In this document: piece by piece, positions 25,406-33,999 of the stretch
How the letters are laid out: each line of letters starts with the position of its first letter
Numbering within the stretch: the stretch's first letter is position 1
Source: Deltaproteobacteria bacterium
Lineage (GTDB): Bacteria; Myxococcota_C; UBA6777
NCBI GenBank assembly: GCA_002731275.1
Contig: PCBK01000134.1
Coordinates: forward strand, 1 to 37,869
Direction: 5' to 3'
DNA length: 37,869 bases
Translations under genes and position numbers: made by a program
Notes under the pieces: model-generated
Databases searched by the model: none
Seen by the model: only the letters and a program-made list of their open reading frames with translations
Told to the model about the DNA's origin: nothing

Positions 25406-25433
25406 ATTATAGCAGCATCCAAAGAAACCACAA
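25406..25433 (-). promoter_or_regulatory. Predicted promoter of the ECF sigma factor gene
   Basis: On the minus strand, TTGTGG (25433-25428) and a perfect TATAAT (25411-25406) are 16 bp apart, with the start codon about 60 nt downstream. Confidence 0.5.
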
Positions 25434-25525
25434 TCACTCCCTGCCAATTGTGCGCTCAAACACACCCGACAACACAAACTCCATCATCCCCCAAACCAGC
25501 CTTCATCACTTTGGAGTGAACCCTG

Positions 25526-25561
25526 TAAGGCTGCTGCAAGGAAAAGCGCACAGCAGCCTTA
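25526..25561. repeat. 11-bp perfect inverted repeat
   Basis: TAAGGCTGCTG (25526-25536) and CAGCAGCCTTA (25551-25561) pair perfectly around a 14-nt loop. There is no T run on either side, so a terminator is unlikely. It lies between the two divergent promoters and could be an operator or the stem of a small RNA. Confidence 0.5.
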
Positions 25562-25738
25562 GGTCGCTCCAAAGCCTCTCAACGTTACATAACGACCGAC
25601 TGGCGTCGCCTACCACTTCCGCCCGGAAAAAGGCTGAGACACGTGCCCCAAAAAAAGAGTCAAACTTTTGAAATCCGAATGAAAAGAGATCAACGTAGTT
25701 CATTGACGAATAGGCGTGACAACAACCCAAGTCGTTTC

Positions 25739-25768
25739 TTGACATCATGTAAAGTCGACCCCTATGGT
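25739..25768 (+). promoter_or_regulatory. Predicted promoter of the cupredoxin-repeat lipoprotein
   Basis: TTGACA (25739-25744) and TATGGT (25763-25768) with an 18-bp spacer, 93 nt before the ATG. A 70-type promoter fits; an ECF-type promoter for the divergent sigma factor cannot be excluded. Confidence 0.45.
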
Positions 25769-25861
25769 AGGTTGATGAGATTTCCAAATACGATTTGAAC
25801 GTCACAGTTTATGTTTGATTGTTTTTTCTTTTTGTATCTGTACTTGGAGGAAGTATCACGA

Positions 25862-28800
25862 ATGAAACGAATTGCTTTTCTATCATGCCTCGTGTTTGCA
25901 GTCCTGTGGACTGCTTGTAGCGGCGAGATTGTAAATAACAACAACGGTGATCCATCGGTCACACTCACCTTGGACAAACAGACAGCCAAAGCAGGGGACA
26001 CCATCAAATTGAGTATAGAAGTCAAAAACTTCCAGCTCGATAAAAACAAGATGGATTCATCCAACCAAAGCGGAACAGGTCACTATCACGTCTACCTGGA
26101 TGACAAAAAAGACACTGATTACTTCGCTGCCGATGCAGCAGCGACCTTAGACTTCAAAGTTCCTTCCGATATCACAGAGGGAAAACATACGTTGCGGGTC
26201 GAGCTGCGCAACAACGACCACTCGCCTCTCGATCCAGTCGTTGAGGCGAAAGCAGAATTTACCGTCGCAGGCGAAACCACTGGCGGTGATCCAAAGGTCA
26301 CAGCGACACTGGATCAAAACAAGACTAAAGCCGGTGGTGTGTTGAAGATCACAGTGAAAACCGAAAACTTTTCGCTCGTCGACCCCAAGCCGGGCATGAC
26401 GCCAAAAGCCAACGAAGGACACTACCACGTCTACCTTGACGACAATGTCGGTAGTAACTACCTCTACGCCGGATCAAAAGATAGCACCGAGATCACGATC
26501 CCCGTCAGCGCAGCGCCAGGCGCCCACAAGTTGCGCGTGTCACTTCGCAACAATGACCACACTCCCCTTGACCCCGTCGCCGAGGCCACATTGGACATCG
26601 AGGTCGAAGCCCCACAAGGTCCCGCAGTCTCTGCGACTGTCACTCCCACTTCCCCCACACAAGGCCAAGAGCTCGAAGTCAAAGTCTCCGTGGTGAACTT
26701 CAAACTCGACAAAAACAAAATTGGAAAAACCAATGAGGCCGGAGTCGGACACTACCACATCTACCTCGACGACAAGACCGGAAATGACTACATCCATGTC
26801 GCAGCCGACGCGACCACCAAATTCAAACTCCCTGGAGATATCTCAAAAGGTGAACACTCCCTTCGTATCTCACTTCGTAACAACGATCACTCTGCGCTCA
26901 GCCCTGTAGCTGAAGCCAAAGTCAAGATCAACGTCGTCGAAAACACATCCCCCAAAGTGACCGCTACAATCGATAAAACAGACGTCGAAACGGACAGCGA
27001 TGTCACCGTTGACATCAAAACACAGAACTTCATCCTCGACCCTGCCAGCATCGGAAAAGCAAACGTCTCAGGTTCCGGGCACTATCACATCTATCTCGAC
27101 GACAAAACAGGAAACGACTACCTCTACGCTGGCGCCAATGGCAAAGCCACATTCCGTATCCCAGCAGACGCCACAGAGGGCGCGCACAAACTGCGTGTCT
27201 CACTGCGCAACAACGATCATTCAGAGCTCAACCCAAAGGCCGAAGCGATCATCGATATCAAAGTCACCAAAGGGAACCCCAGCGTCACAGGAACAGCCAA
27301 CCCCAAGGTCGTGTTCTCCGGTGGAGAGATCAAACTCGATCTCAAGGTCCGAAACTTCACTCTTGATGCCTCTCAGATCGGCAAAGCGCCGAAGGCTGGC
27401 GTCGGTCACATCCACATCTACCTCGACCAAGAGACGGGCACCAACTACCTCTACGCCGGCGCTGATGCAAACCCAACAGTGACCATCCCTGTGAACACAA
27501 AGCCAGGCGCTCACATCCTGCGCGTCTCCCTCCGCAACAACGACCACTCTGCCCTCAATCCTGTTGCAGAGGTCAAACTCGACTTCAACATCACAGAAGA
27601 CAGCAAACCCGCCGTGACCGCAAAGGCAGACAAGACAACTGTCGAAGCTGGTAAAACATTCAAGCTCACAGTCTCCACAACCAACTTCATCCTGGACGTA
27701 GCGCAAATCGGCAAAGCCAACAAACTCGGTACAGGTCACTACCACGTCTATATGGACAACAACACAGGACTCAACTACCTCTACGCTGGCGCTGATCTCA
27801 ACCCAACGATCACAATCCCCAACGCGACGACAAAAGGAAAACACACCATCCGAGTGTCCCTCCGCAACAACGACCACACGCCTTTCACCCCCACAACCGA
27901 GGCCACCTTTGACCTCACGATCAACGAAAGCACAAGCCCCGTTGTGAGCGCAACTATCGCAAACAACCTCGTGATCGCTGGCGACAAAGTGAAGCTCGCC
28001 GTCACCACCAAGAACTTCACACTTAACCCCAATGGGATCGGCAAAGCCAACGTCGCAGGCGAAGGACACATTCACGTCTATCTCGATAACAACGTTGGAA
28101 GCAACTACCTTTACGCTGGCGCCGACGCAAATCCAGAGTTCACCATACCAGCCGCAACGACTCTCGGCGTACACCAACTCCACGTCGTCCTCCACAACAA
28201 CGATCACAGCGAATACTCCCCCAAAACAGAAGCCATCGTGAACATCACCGTTTCAGATGGCTCCCCAAAGGTCTTTGCACAAGGAACCAAAGGGAGCGTC
28301 AAACCCGGTGAACAAATGGGTGTCTCTGTCACTGTTCAGAACTTCAAATTGGACCCCAATGGGATCGGAAAAGCCAACGTCAAAGGCGAGGGACACATCC
28401 ACATCTACCTCGACAATGAAACGGGCTCCAATTACCTCTACGCTGGCGCAGACGCAAACCCCACATTCAACATCCCAGCATCGACCAAAGCCGGCGCACA
28501 TACATTGCGTGTTGCGCTCCACAACAATGACCACTCTGCCGTTTCCCCTGCGGTTGAGGCGACCGTGAGCTTTACAGTGAGCAGCGGCTCCGCGCCCTCT
28601 GTAACAGCGACACCTGACAAAACCACCATCGCAGCAGGCGACAAGATCACATTGACTGTCACCGCGCAAAACTTCAGCATCGACGCATCCCAAATCGGAA
28701 AGGCCAACTCTCCAGGTGTCGGTCACTACCACGTCTACCTCGACAACGAAACGGGCAACAATTACCTTTACGCTGGTGCCGATGCAAAAGCAGTCATCAC

Positions 28801-29266
28801 CATCCCAGGAACGACAGCAGCTGGTGCACACACACTCCGCGTATCACTCCGCAACAACGACCACTCAGCCGTTTCCCCTGCGGTTGAGGCGACCGTCAAC
28901 TTTACAGTGAGCAGCGGCACAGCGCCCAAGTGCAGCGCATCATACGCAAACTGTACGAACTACACGGACTTGACAGCGTCAGCTTCTATTCGTGAGGTCA
29001 AGTTTGGCTCGGCTGGTAGCGGGAACTCATACACACCCAAGTGTATCAAGATCAAGGTCGGACAAACTGTGAAATTTGATGGTAACTTCAGCGGTCACCC
29101 CCTCAAAACACAATGTCAGGAAGCTTCCGACATGACAGACACAAGTACCGGCACGACCAAAAACTTCACATTCACGAAACCTGGCTACTACAACTACTAC
29201 TGCCAATTCCACTCAAACGGTACAACAGGCTCTGGTATGGCTGGTAACATCTGGGTTGTCCCCTGA
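25862..29266 (+). CDS. Giant lipoprotein with nine His-bearing repeats and C-terminal cupredoxin domain
   Basis: A 1134-residue secreted protein. 'MKRIAFLSCLVFAVLWTAC' is a lipoprotein-like signal (Cys19). Nine repeats of about 110 residues follow, each with a G-H-[YI]-H-[VI]-Y-[LM]-D motif, an 'NYLYAGADANPT' strand, a 'G.H.LRVSLRNNDH' segment and a '.P..EA...V' end. Thus about four His per repeat stand at fixed places. The layout resembles DUF4399-type domains, beta-sandwiches with GHxH and DH motifs, but the match is by eye. The last ~110 residues form a plastocyanin-like cupredoxin with the type 1 copper ligands: His in 'SGHPL', Cys and His in 'YYCQFH', and Met in 'SGMAGN'. So it can bind one copper in the C-terminal domain and probably more metal in the repeats (inference). 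ATG 25862 follows GGAGGAAG. Confidence 0.85.
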   Translation: MKRIAFLSCLVFAVLWTACSGEIVNNNNGDPSVTLTLDKQTAKAGDTIKLSIEVKNFQLDKNKMDSSNQSGTGHYHVYLDDKKDTDYFAADAAATLDFKVPSDITEGKHTLRVELRNNDHSPLDPVVEAKAEFTVAGETTGGDPKVTATLDQNKTKAGGVLKITVKTENFSLVDPKPGMTPKANEGHYHVYLDDNVGSNYLYAGSKDSTEITIPVSAAPGAHKLRVSLRNNDHTPLDPVAEATLDIEVEAPQGPAVSATVTPTSPTQGQELEVKVSVVNFKLDKNKIGKTNEAGVGHYHIYLDDKTGNDYIHVAADATTKFKLPGDISKGEHSLRISLRNNDHSALSPVAEAKVKINVVENTSPKVTATIDKTDVETDSDVTVDIKTQNFILDPASIGKANVSGSGHYHIYLDDKTGNDYLYAGANGKATFRIPADATEGAHKLRVSLRNNDHSELNPKAEAIIDIKVTKGNPSVTGTANPKVVFSGGEIKLDLKVRNFTLDASQIGKAPKAGVGHIHIYLDQETGTNYLYAGADANPTVTIPVNTKPGAHILRVSLRNNDHSALNPVAEVKLDFNITEDSKPAVTAKADKTTVEAGKTFKLTVSTTNFILDVAQIGKANKLGTGHYHVYMDNNTGLNYLYAGADLNPTITIPNATTKGKHTIRVSLRNNDHTPFTPTTEATFDLTINESTSPVVSATIANNLVIAGDKVKLAVTTKNFTLNPNGIGKANVAGEGHIHVYLDNNVGSNYLYAGADANPEFTIPAATTLGVHQLHVVLHNNDHSEYSPKTEAIVNITVSDGSPKVFAQGTKGSVKPGEQMGVSVTVQNFKLDPNGIGKANVKGEGHIHIYLDNETGSNYLYAGADANPTFNIPASTKAGAHTLRVALHNNDHSAVSPAVEATVSFTVSSGSAPSVTATPDKTTIAAGDKITLTVTAQNFSIDASQIGKANSPGVGHYHVYLDNETGNNYLYAGADAKAVITIPGTTAAGAHTLRVSLRNNDHSAVSPAVEATVNFTVSSGTAPKCSASYANCTNYTDLTASASIREVKFGSAGSGNSYTPKCIKIKVGQTVKFDGNFSGHPLKTQCQEASDMTDTSTGTTKNFTFTKPGYYNYYCQFHSNGTTGSGMAGNIWVVP
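25950..28925 (+). repeat. Nine tandem ~330-bp direct repeats inside the cupredoxin-repeat gene
   Basis: The GHYH/GHIH motif codons recur near 26077, 26418, 26749, 27079, 27406, 27736, 28066, 28393 and 28720, a period of 327-341 bp. The copies differ in most third positions, except that the end segments of repeats 8 and 9 (about 28535-28595 and 28862-28922) are almost identical in DNA. Confidence 0.85.
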
Positions 29267-29324
29267 TCTCAAGTATCCTCTCTTCCCCTCCAAACCTCCC
29301 ATCCCCAAAGTGCGAAAAACACCC

Positions 29325-31406
29325 TCACCACTTTAAATTCTTAAGGAACTTCTTCCGCCTCTTTCTTCGCTCAGCTCTTCGCTGCTTGCGTTTCTTCTGG
29401 CGTTCAGCGCGCCTTTTTTTGCGTTTGTCTTGTCGACGTTTTGCGTTTGTTTTGACCTTCTCGATAAACGCTTTGATCTTCTTGCGTCGCTCTTTACGTC
29501 GCTTTTTGCGCTTCTCACGACGCGCCTGCCTTCTCTTTTTTCGCGCTTCTCTGCGGGCTTTTCGCTTCTCTCGACGTTTCTTCATCCCCTCTCGAAACTT
29601 CGCAAAAAAGCCACCTCGCTTGCCCTTTTTCCCCTCTCTCAAACGCTTCATCACTGCTGCCTTCAAAAACCCAAGCTTTGGGTGCTTTTGGAAGACACTC
29701 TCGAAAAAGGCGATGAGGAAACGCTTGCCAACAACACGCGCAAACACGTCAGGGCGTAACGCCAACTCTCTCTCCTTCAAGGTCACGGTCGTCTGGATGC
29801 GATACCCTTCAGGATGATTGAGAAAGTGACGATTGAGCAAACCGACCGCGATCCGCAAGGCGAGCTTTTTCAAACCGGGCTGTCCTTTCGCGATCTTCGC
29901 GTGGAAATTGCGTATCGCAAAATGGACCGTCGCGTTCATGAACCCAGCGCCTGTCTTCTTGAGGGTGAGGATGATATCCAACCGCCCCATGTCGATGTAG
30001 AGTGGTAACTTCTTGGCCCCTAGCACTTGGTTGACCACTGAAACAGGAAATCCCATCAGTTTAATACGCTGGGCACCAGACTTGAGGATGGTTGAGTGAA
30101 AACGCCATCCACCATGCCCAACCAAGAACGCCTTTCCATCACCTGTAAAAGGCTGCGTCAACAGATAGCGAGTGTCGAAATCGTTAAGCGTTGCGTCTAG
30201 ACGGGAGAGTCGCACACGCATCCCCTGAGGCAACTTGCTCTTTGCGCCGGGCTGAATCCGAAAAGAGATCGTGCCATTTCGCATCCGAAAGGAACGAAAT
30301 CCCAACCAGACCTTTCGCTTTTTGCGTTTGCGCTTGCGCCCGGCCTTCATCTGGATATTTAATGTTGGCTTTGAGAGAGACAACTGTTTGAGCTGTAACG
30401 CACCACCGATCAGAGAAGGCAAGTACATATGCACCTTGGCTTTTGGGAGGCGAATGAGCAACGTCCGATCATTGGAGGTGTTGGCCATCTTCATCCCTCG
30501 AAGATGGATAGGACCACGCATATGGCGAAAGTCCGCATCAAAGGACTTGATCGACAACTTCATTCGACGATGTTTTTGGGTGCGTTTGAGTTGGAGCACA
30601 CCGCGGTGGATCTTCAACAGCTCAATGTGAGGTGCGAGCAGCTTCAATTTGCGCGCTATTTTCTTCTTCCTGCGAGGGCGTTTTTTCCCGGTGTTGTCGA
30701 TACGCCATATCGGCGAAAACAACTCGATCTTTTTGATGAGGGGTTTCTCTGTCAGCAAGGCGTCGAGTCGGAACGTGACGTTCCCATTGGGGATCACAAT
30801 GTGGATACGCTTTTTCGCCTGTTTGAGGCTGAGGACAGCGCGCTTGACACGTAACACACCGCTCCATTTTCGTAGCTCTGTGTCGAGCTGGCCGATGTCC
30901 AACTGAAGCCTACGTCCTGGCCGGCTCTGATCGATGAAGGAGACCTTCCCCCGCTCGATTTTTAACCACCCAATCTCCACCCCTCTTTTGCGTAGTCGTC
31001 GAAGGAGACGGCGTGCTTTTGAGAGTCCCCCTTTTTTGCGCTTCACGACCTTCACCACGGTTTTCCCTCGTAACACACGTATCGAAGGAGACACGACATG
31101 TAGCTCTGGGATAAATCGACGGCCAAAGATCACCTGCCACACGTGGAGAGACAAGCGCCCTTTCTTGGCGTGTAGTGTGAGGACTTGCTGGGGTTTGTGA
31201 CGTCGAAATGTGAGTTCTTTGACGTCGACCCTTGCGCGAAACAGATCAGCGTCCGTCACGGTCGCGTAAAAACCATATGGACGAAGCCTCTCTAGCGCGA
31301 ACTGCGCGAGCACCTTAGGAAAAAAGTAAGCCCCTGCGAGCATCGTTAAGAGCGACAAGACAAACAAAAAGACAGACCATTTGAGCCATTTGCGCAAACG
31401 TTTCAT
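29325..31406 (-). CDS. AsmA/DUF748-like envelope protein with highly basic C-terminal tail
   Basis: A 693-residue protein with one N-terminal membrane helix (residues 11-31, 'SVFLFVLSLLTMLAGAYFFP') and a long periplasmic beta-rich part of the AsmA/DUF748 kind. It shows 'RPYGFYATVTDADLFRARVDVKELTFRR' near the start and further strands such as 'IGWLKIERGKVSFIDQSRPGRRLQLDIGQLDTELRKW', 'LKQLSLSKPTLNIQMKAG' and 'PLYIDMGRLDIILTLKKTGAG'. The family forms long grooved bridges that carry phospholipids between membranes or shape the outer membrane. Unusual is the tail: residues ~590-690 are nearly all Arg, Lys, Ala and Glu (units like KRREKRKARREARKKRRQ), probably one long charged helix. AAAGG lies 8 nt upstream of the ATG. 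Family assignment is by layout; function in this organism is inferred. Confidence 0.7.
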   Translation of the reverse strand: MKRLRKWLKWSVFLFVLSLLTMLAGAYFFPKVLAQFALERLRPYGFYATVTDADLFRARVDVKELTFRRHKPQQVLTLHAKKGRLSLHVWQVIFGRRFIPELHVVSPSIRVLRGKTVVKVVKRKKGGLSKARRLLRRLRKRGVEIGWLKIERGKVSFIDQSRPGRRLQLDIGQLDTELRKWSGVLRVKRAVLSLKQAKKRIHIVIPNGNVTFRLDALLTEKPLIKKIELFSPIWRIDNTGKKRPRRKKKIARKLKLLAPHIELLKIHRGVLQLKRTQKHRRMKLSIKSFDADFRHMRGPIHLRGMKMANTSNDRTLLIRLPKAKVHMYLPSLIGGALQLKQLSLSKPTLNIQMKAGRKRKRKKRKVWLGFRSFRMRNGTISFRIQPGAKSKLPQGMRVRLSRLDATLNDFDTRYLLTQPFTGDGKAFLVGHGGWRFHSTILKSGAQRIKLMGFPVSVVNQVLGAKKLPLYIDMGRLDIILTLKKTGAGFMNATVHFAIRNFHAKIAKGQPGLKKLALRIAVGLLNRHFLNHPEGYRIQTTVTLKERELALRPDVFARVVGKRFLIAFFESVFQKHPKLGFLKAAVMKRLREGKKGKRGGFFAKFREGMKKRREKRKARREARKKRRQARREKRKKRRKERRKKIKAFIEKVKTNAKRRQDKRKKRRAERQKKRKQRRAERRKRRKKFLKNLKW

Positions 31407-31493
31407 GGAAAAACCTTTTGAGATGGGTCAAGAAAAAGAGAAGGAGGTTGAAACATGACAGAGCAGTCTTGGATTGTTTTTCCCAGCGTTGGG

Positions 31494-31970
31494 TTATGAA
31501 GGTCTTTGACGAACAGCTGTACCGTAGGCGATGATTTCGGCAGCTCCACCCTGACTTCGTCCTGAAGGATCTCCGATCATAGAGGTCTCAACGCGAACGT
31601 TGATCACGAGATCTGCGCCCTTCATCTTGGCTTGATCGAGCATCCGCACGATCGCCTCCCGACGCCCTCTCTCCATTACCGTCTCAAGGATGGAGATACG
31701 ACCACCAAAGATCGTCTGGATGGAAGCCACAAAGCGTTTAAAATAATCCGACCCCATCACCACAGAGCCCATACACAAAGAACCCTCAAGTGGCGTGTAG
31801 CCTTCGGGAACCTTCTTCAGGTTGGTGACGATGATTTTGCGGTGTTGTTGCTCTCTCTTCGCGAGCGCTGTAAAGTGATTGTTCTCGATCTGCCGACCAA
31901 TAAAGTAAAAAAGAATCACAGGGACGGCCGTAAAAAATGCCCATATAAGGACAATGATGAGTCCACTCAT
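31494..31970 (-). CDS. YbjQ-family (UPF0145) protein with N-terminal membrane helix
   Basis: A 158-residue protein. A membrane segment (residues 3-24, 'LIIVLIWAFFTAVPVILFYFIG') is followed by a YbjQ/UPF0145 domain (PF01906, 'putative heavy-metal-binding'), with 'GSVVMGSDYFKRFVASIQTIFGGRISILETVMERGRREAIVRMLDQAKMKGADLVINVRVETSMIG' and the closing 'GAAEIIAYGTAVR'. The domain forms pentamers in known structures; its ligand is not established. ATG 31970 has GGAGGT 5 nt upstream; it begins 10 nt after the stop of the plain YbjQ gene, so the two are an operon. Confidence 0.85.
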   Translation of the reverse strand: MSGLIIVLIWAFFTAVPVILFYFIGRQIENNHFTALAKREQQHRKIIVTNLKKVPEGYTPLEGSLCMGSVVMGSDYFKRFVASIQTIFGGRISILETVMERGRREAIVRMLDQAKMKGADLVINVRVETSMIGDPSGRSQGGAAEIIAYGTAVRQRPS

Positions 31971-31980
31971 GTTGACCTCC

Positions 31981-32301
31981 TCATTCAGGCTCGACGACCA
32001 CTGCGGTACCGTACGCAAACAACTCAGCCGCACCCTGCGCGACAGAGGAGGTCGCAAAGCGCACGTTTACGATGGCGTTGGCACCAAGCCCCTTCGCATG
32101 CCCTTCCATACGCTCAGTCGCTTGTTGACGAGCTTCCGTCAGCAGCTCGGTGTATCCTTTCAGTTCTCCACCCACTAGGTTCTTCAAACCGGCCATAAAG
32201 TCGCGACCGATGTGCTTGGCTCGAATGGTGTTTCCTTGCACAAGACCCACATACTTCACGATTCTGTACCCAGGGATGGTTTCAGTGTTTGCAAGTAACA
32301 T
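31981..32301 (-). CDS. ybjQ: YbjQ-family (UPF0145) protein
   Basis: A 106-residue soluble protein, full length for the family. It has 'MLLANTETIPGYRIVKYVGLVQGNTIRAKHIGRDFMAGLKNLVGGELKGYTELLTEARQQA' compressed in the usual order, then 'LGANAIVNVRFATSSVAQGAAELFAYGTAV'. The family is labelled heavy-metal binding, but this role is not proven. ATG 32301 follows AGGAAAGGAA and gives the standard N-terminus. First gene of a two-gene operon with the membrane-anchored paralogue. Divergent from the amidohydrolase gene. Confidence 0.9.
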   Translation of the reverse strand: MLLANTETIPGYRIVKYVGLVQGNTIRAKHIGRDFMAGLKNLVGGELKGYTELLTEARQQATERMEGHAKGLGANAIVNVRFATSSVAQGAAELFAYGTAVVVEPE

Positions 32302-32391
32302 GGAGCGTTCCTTTCCTTTGTCATAAGTCAGTTCATTGCGATTGAATATGTGCCAAAGCATACACAGAGTCACCTCAAAACACCACCCGCC

Positions 32392-32420
32392 TTGATCGAT
32401 CCTATCGAACGACCTATAGT
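32392..32420 (+). promoter_or_regulatory. Predicted promoter of the amidohydrolase genes
   Basis: TTGATC (32392-32397) and TATAGT (32415-32420), spacer 17 bp, about 90 nt before the ATG at 32508. Confidence 0.5.
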
Positions 32421-32507
32421 GTGTGCCTTCATAGGGAAAACGAACTCTTCCAACGGGACATTCTTCAATGTCCACCGGAATGATCGTCATAGAGTCAGGA
32501 GAAAAAT

Positions 32508-33977
32508 ATGAAGCAGAGCTGGATCTGTTTGACACTTTGCCTTGGGTTGATCGCGACCGCTACGATCCACCACAAGACCCCTCACGCGGTCGCCAAACGC
32601 AACAAGAAAACGACAACACCAACACTCCCAGCGACATGGGATGCGAGCACAACGTCCCCTCACCACGTGTTGCTCAAAGGTGCGACTGTATGGACTGCTG
32701 AAGGGAAAATCATCCCTAGCGGACAAGTCCTCTTATACAAAGGAAAGATCAAGGCCGTCGGCGAGCAGGTGACTGCCCCCAAAGGCACGACTGTGATCGA
32801 TGTCAAAGGCAAACACGTCACACCAGGCCTGATCGACACCCACTCACACATCGGCGTCTACGCTGTCCCTTACTTGCGCGCAACGTCCGATGGAAATGAG
32901 ATGAGCCGCCCCGTGACAGCTTACGCTTGGGCCGAACACGGCTTTTGGCCGCAAGATCCTTCGATCCTCGCGGCCGTCGCAGGTGGAACGACCACCGCAC
33001 AAATTCTCCCTGGCTCTGCCAACCTGATCGGAGGACGAAGCGTTATCCTCAAGCTTCGATACGCTCGCTCCGTACAAAAGATGAAGTTTCCAGGTGCCAG
33101 ACAAGGACTGAAGATGGCATGTGGCGAGAACCCCAAGAGAGTCCACAGGAGCCTCTGGAGCCGGATGGGGAGCTACGCAGGATATCGTCGCGCTTACCTG
33201 AAAGCCACCGCGTACAAACGCAAATGGGATGCCTACTTCAAGAAGCTCAAGGCGTGGAAAGAGAAGACCAAGAAGGCCGCCAGCCAACCCACAAAGAAGG
33301 CGACCAGCCAACCCGCAAAGAAAAAAAGCGCGCTGAAAAAACCCAAAGCCCCTCGCAAAGACATCAACCTCGAAACGCTGCGACTCGTTCTCGAAGGGAA
33401 GATCTACGTCCACATCCACTGCTACCGTGCAGATGAGATGTTGCAGATGATCAAGTTGTCCAAAGAGTTTGGATTCAAGATCCGCTCCTTCCACCACGCG
33501 GTCGAAGCCTATAAGATCGCTGATGTTCTCGCCAAAGAAGGCATCTCGGCGTCCATTTGGGCTGACTGGTGGGGCTTTAAACACGAAGCCTTTGACGCGA
33601 TCCAAGAAAACGCTCCCTTCGTCTCGGCAGCAGGTGGACGCGCGATCATCCACTCGGACTCGGCCACAGGCATCCAACATCTCAATCAAGAAGCCGCAAA
33701 GACATTTTATCGCGGCAAAAAAATCGGGCTCAAGTTGAGCGAAAATGAAGCCATGCGTTGGATCACCCTCAATCCAGCATGGGCACTGGGAATCGACAAA
33801 GTAACAGGTTCACTCAAGCCAGGAAAAATGGCGGACATTGTGGTCTGGGATGGTCACCCATTTAGCGTCTACACCCGCACACAGATGGTCTTTATGGACG
33901 GAAACATTGTCTATCATCGACAAGCCAAGCGTCCCATCACAGACTTTCAAGTCGGGTTAGGTCCCATCCTCAAATAG
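32508..33977 (+). CDS. Secreted amidohydrolase-family protein
   Basis: A 489-residue member of the metal-dependent amidohydrolase superfamily, imidazolonepropionase/dihydroorotase-like. It is exported by a signal peptide (residues 1-20). The family's first metal motif is intact, 'TPGLIDTHSHIG' (His112, His114). Later likely ligands are 'VHIHCYR' (His302, His304), 'SFHHAVEAYK' (His329, His330) and 'IHSDSATG' (Asp384). 'GSLKPGKMADIVVWDGHPF' is the usual C-terminal beta-sandwich. A Lys/Ala/Ser-rich insert with tandem 'KKA(A/T)SQP' (~256-283) sits where the metal-bridging carboxylated Lys is often found. The substrate is unknown; secreted relatives cleave cyclic amides or peptides. The ATG follows AGGAGAAAAAT. 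It starts a plus-strand run with the paralogue 22 nt downstream. Confidence 0.85.
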   Translation: MKQSWICLTLCLGLIATATIHHKTPHAVAKRNKKTTTPTLPATWDASTTSPHHVLLKGATVWTAEGKIIPSGQVLLYKGKIKAVGEQVTAPKGTTVIDVKGKHVTPGLIDTHSHIGVYAVPYLRATSDGNEMSRPVTAYAWAEHGFWPQDPSILAAVAGGTTTAQILPGSANLIGGRSVILKLRYARSVQKMKFPGARQGLKMACGENPKRVHRSLWSRMGSYAGYRRAYLKATAYKRKWDAYFKKLKAWKEKTKKAASQPTKKATSQPAKKKSALKKPKAPRKDINLETLRLVLEGKIYVHIHCYRADEMLQMIKLSKEFGFKIRSFHHAVEAYKIADVLAKEGISASIWADWWGFKHEAFDAIQENAPFVSAAGGRAIIHSDSATGIQHLNQEAAKTFYRGKKIGLKLSENEAMRWITLNPAWALGIDKVTGSLKPGKMADIVVWDGHPFSVYTRTQMVFMDGNIVYHRQAKRPITDFQVGLGPILK

Positions 33978-33999
33978 CACCACCAATAGAGGCATCGAT

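Larger units (their letters stand above)
25345..25861. other. Divergent regulatory region of the ECF sigma factor and the cupredoxin-repeat gene
   Basis: No gene is seen in these 517 nt. It holds promoters facing both ways and an 11-bp inverted repeat (25526-25561), listed separately. A GGAGGAAG ribosome binding site stands before the ATG at 25862. Confidence 0.5.

Noticed and set aside
27221-28207. A 328-residue minus-strand open frame
   Set aside because: It is the antisense shadow of the tandem repeats of the cupredoxin-repeat gene; Val/Cys/Asp-rich and repetitive in the same period.
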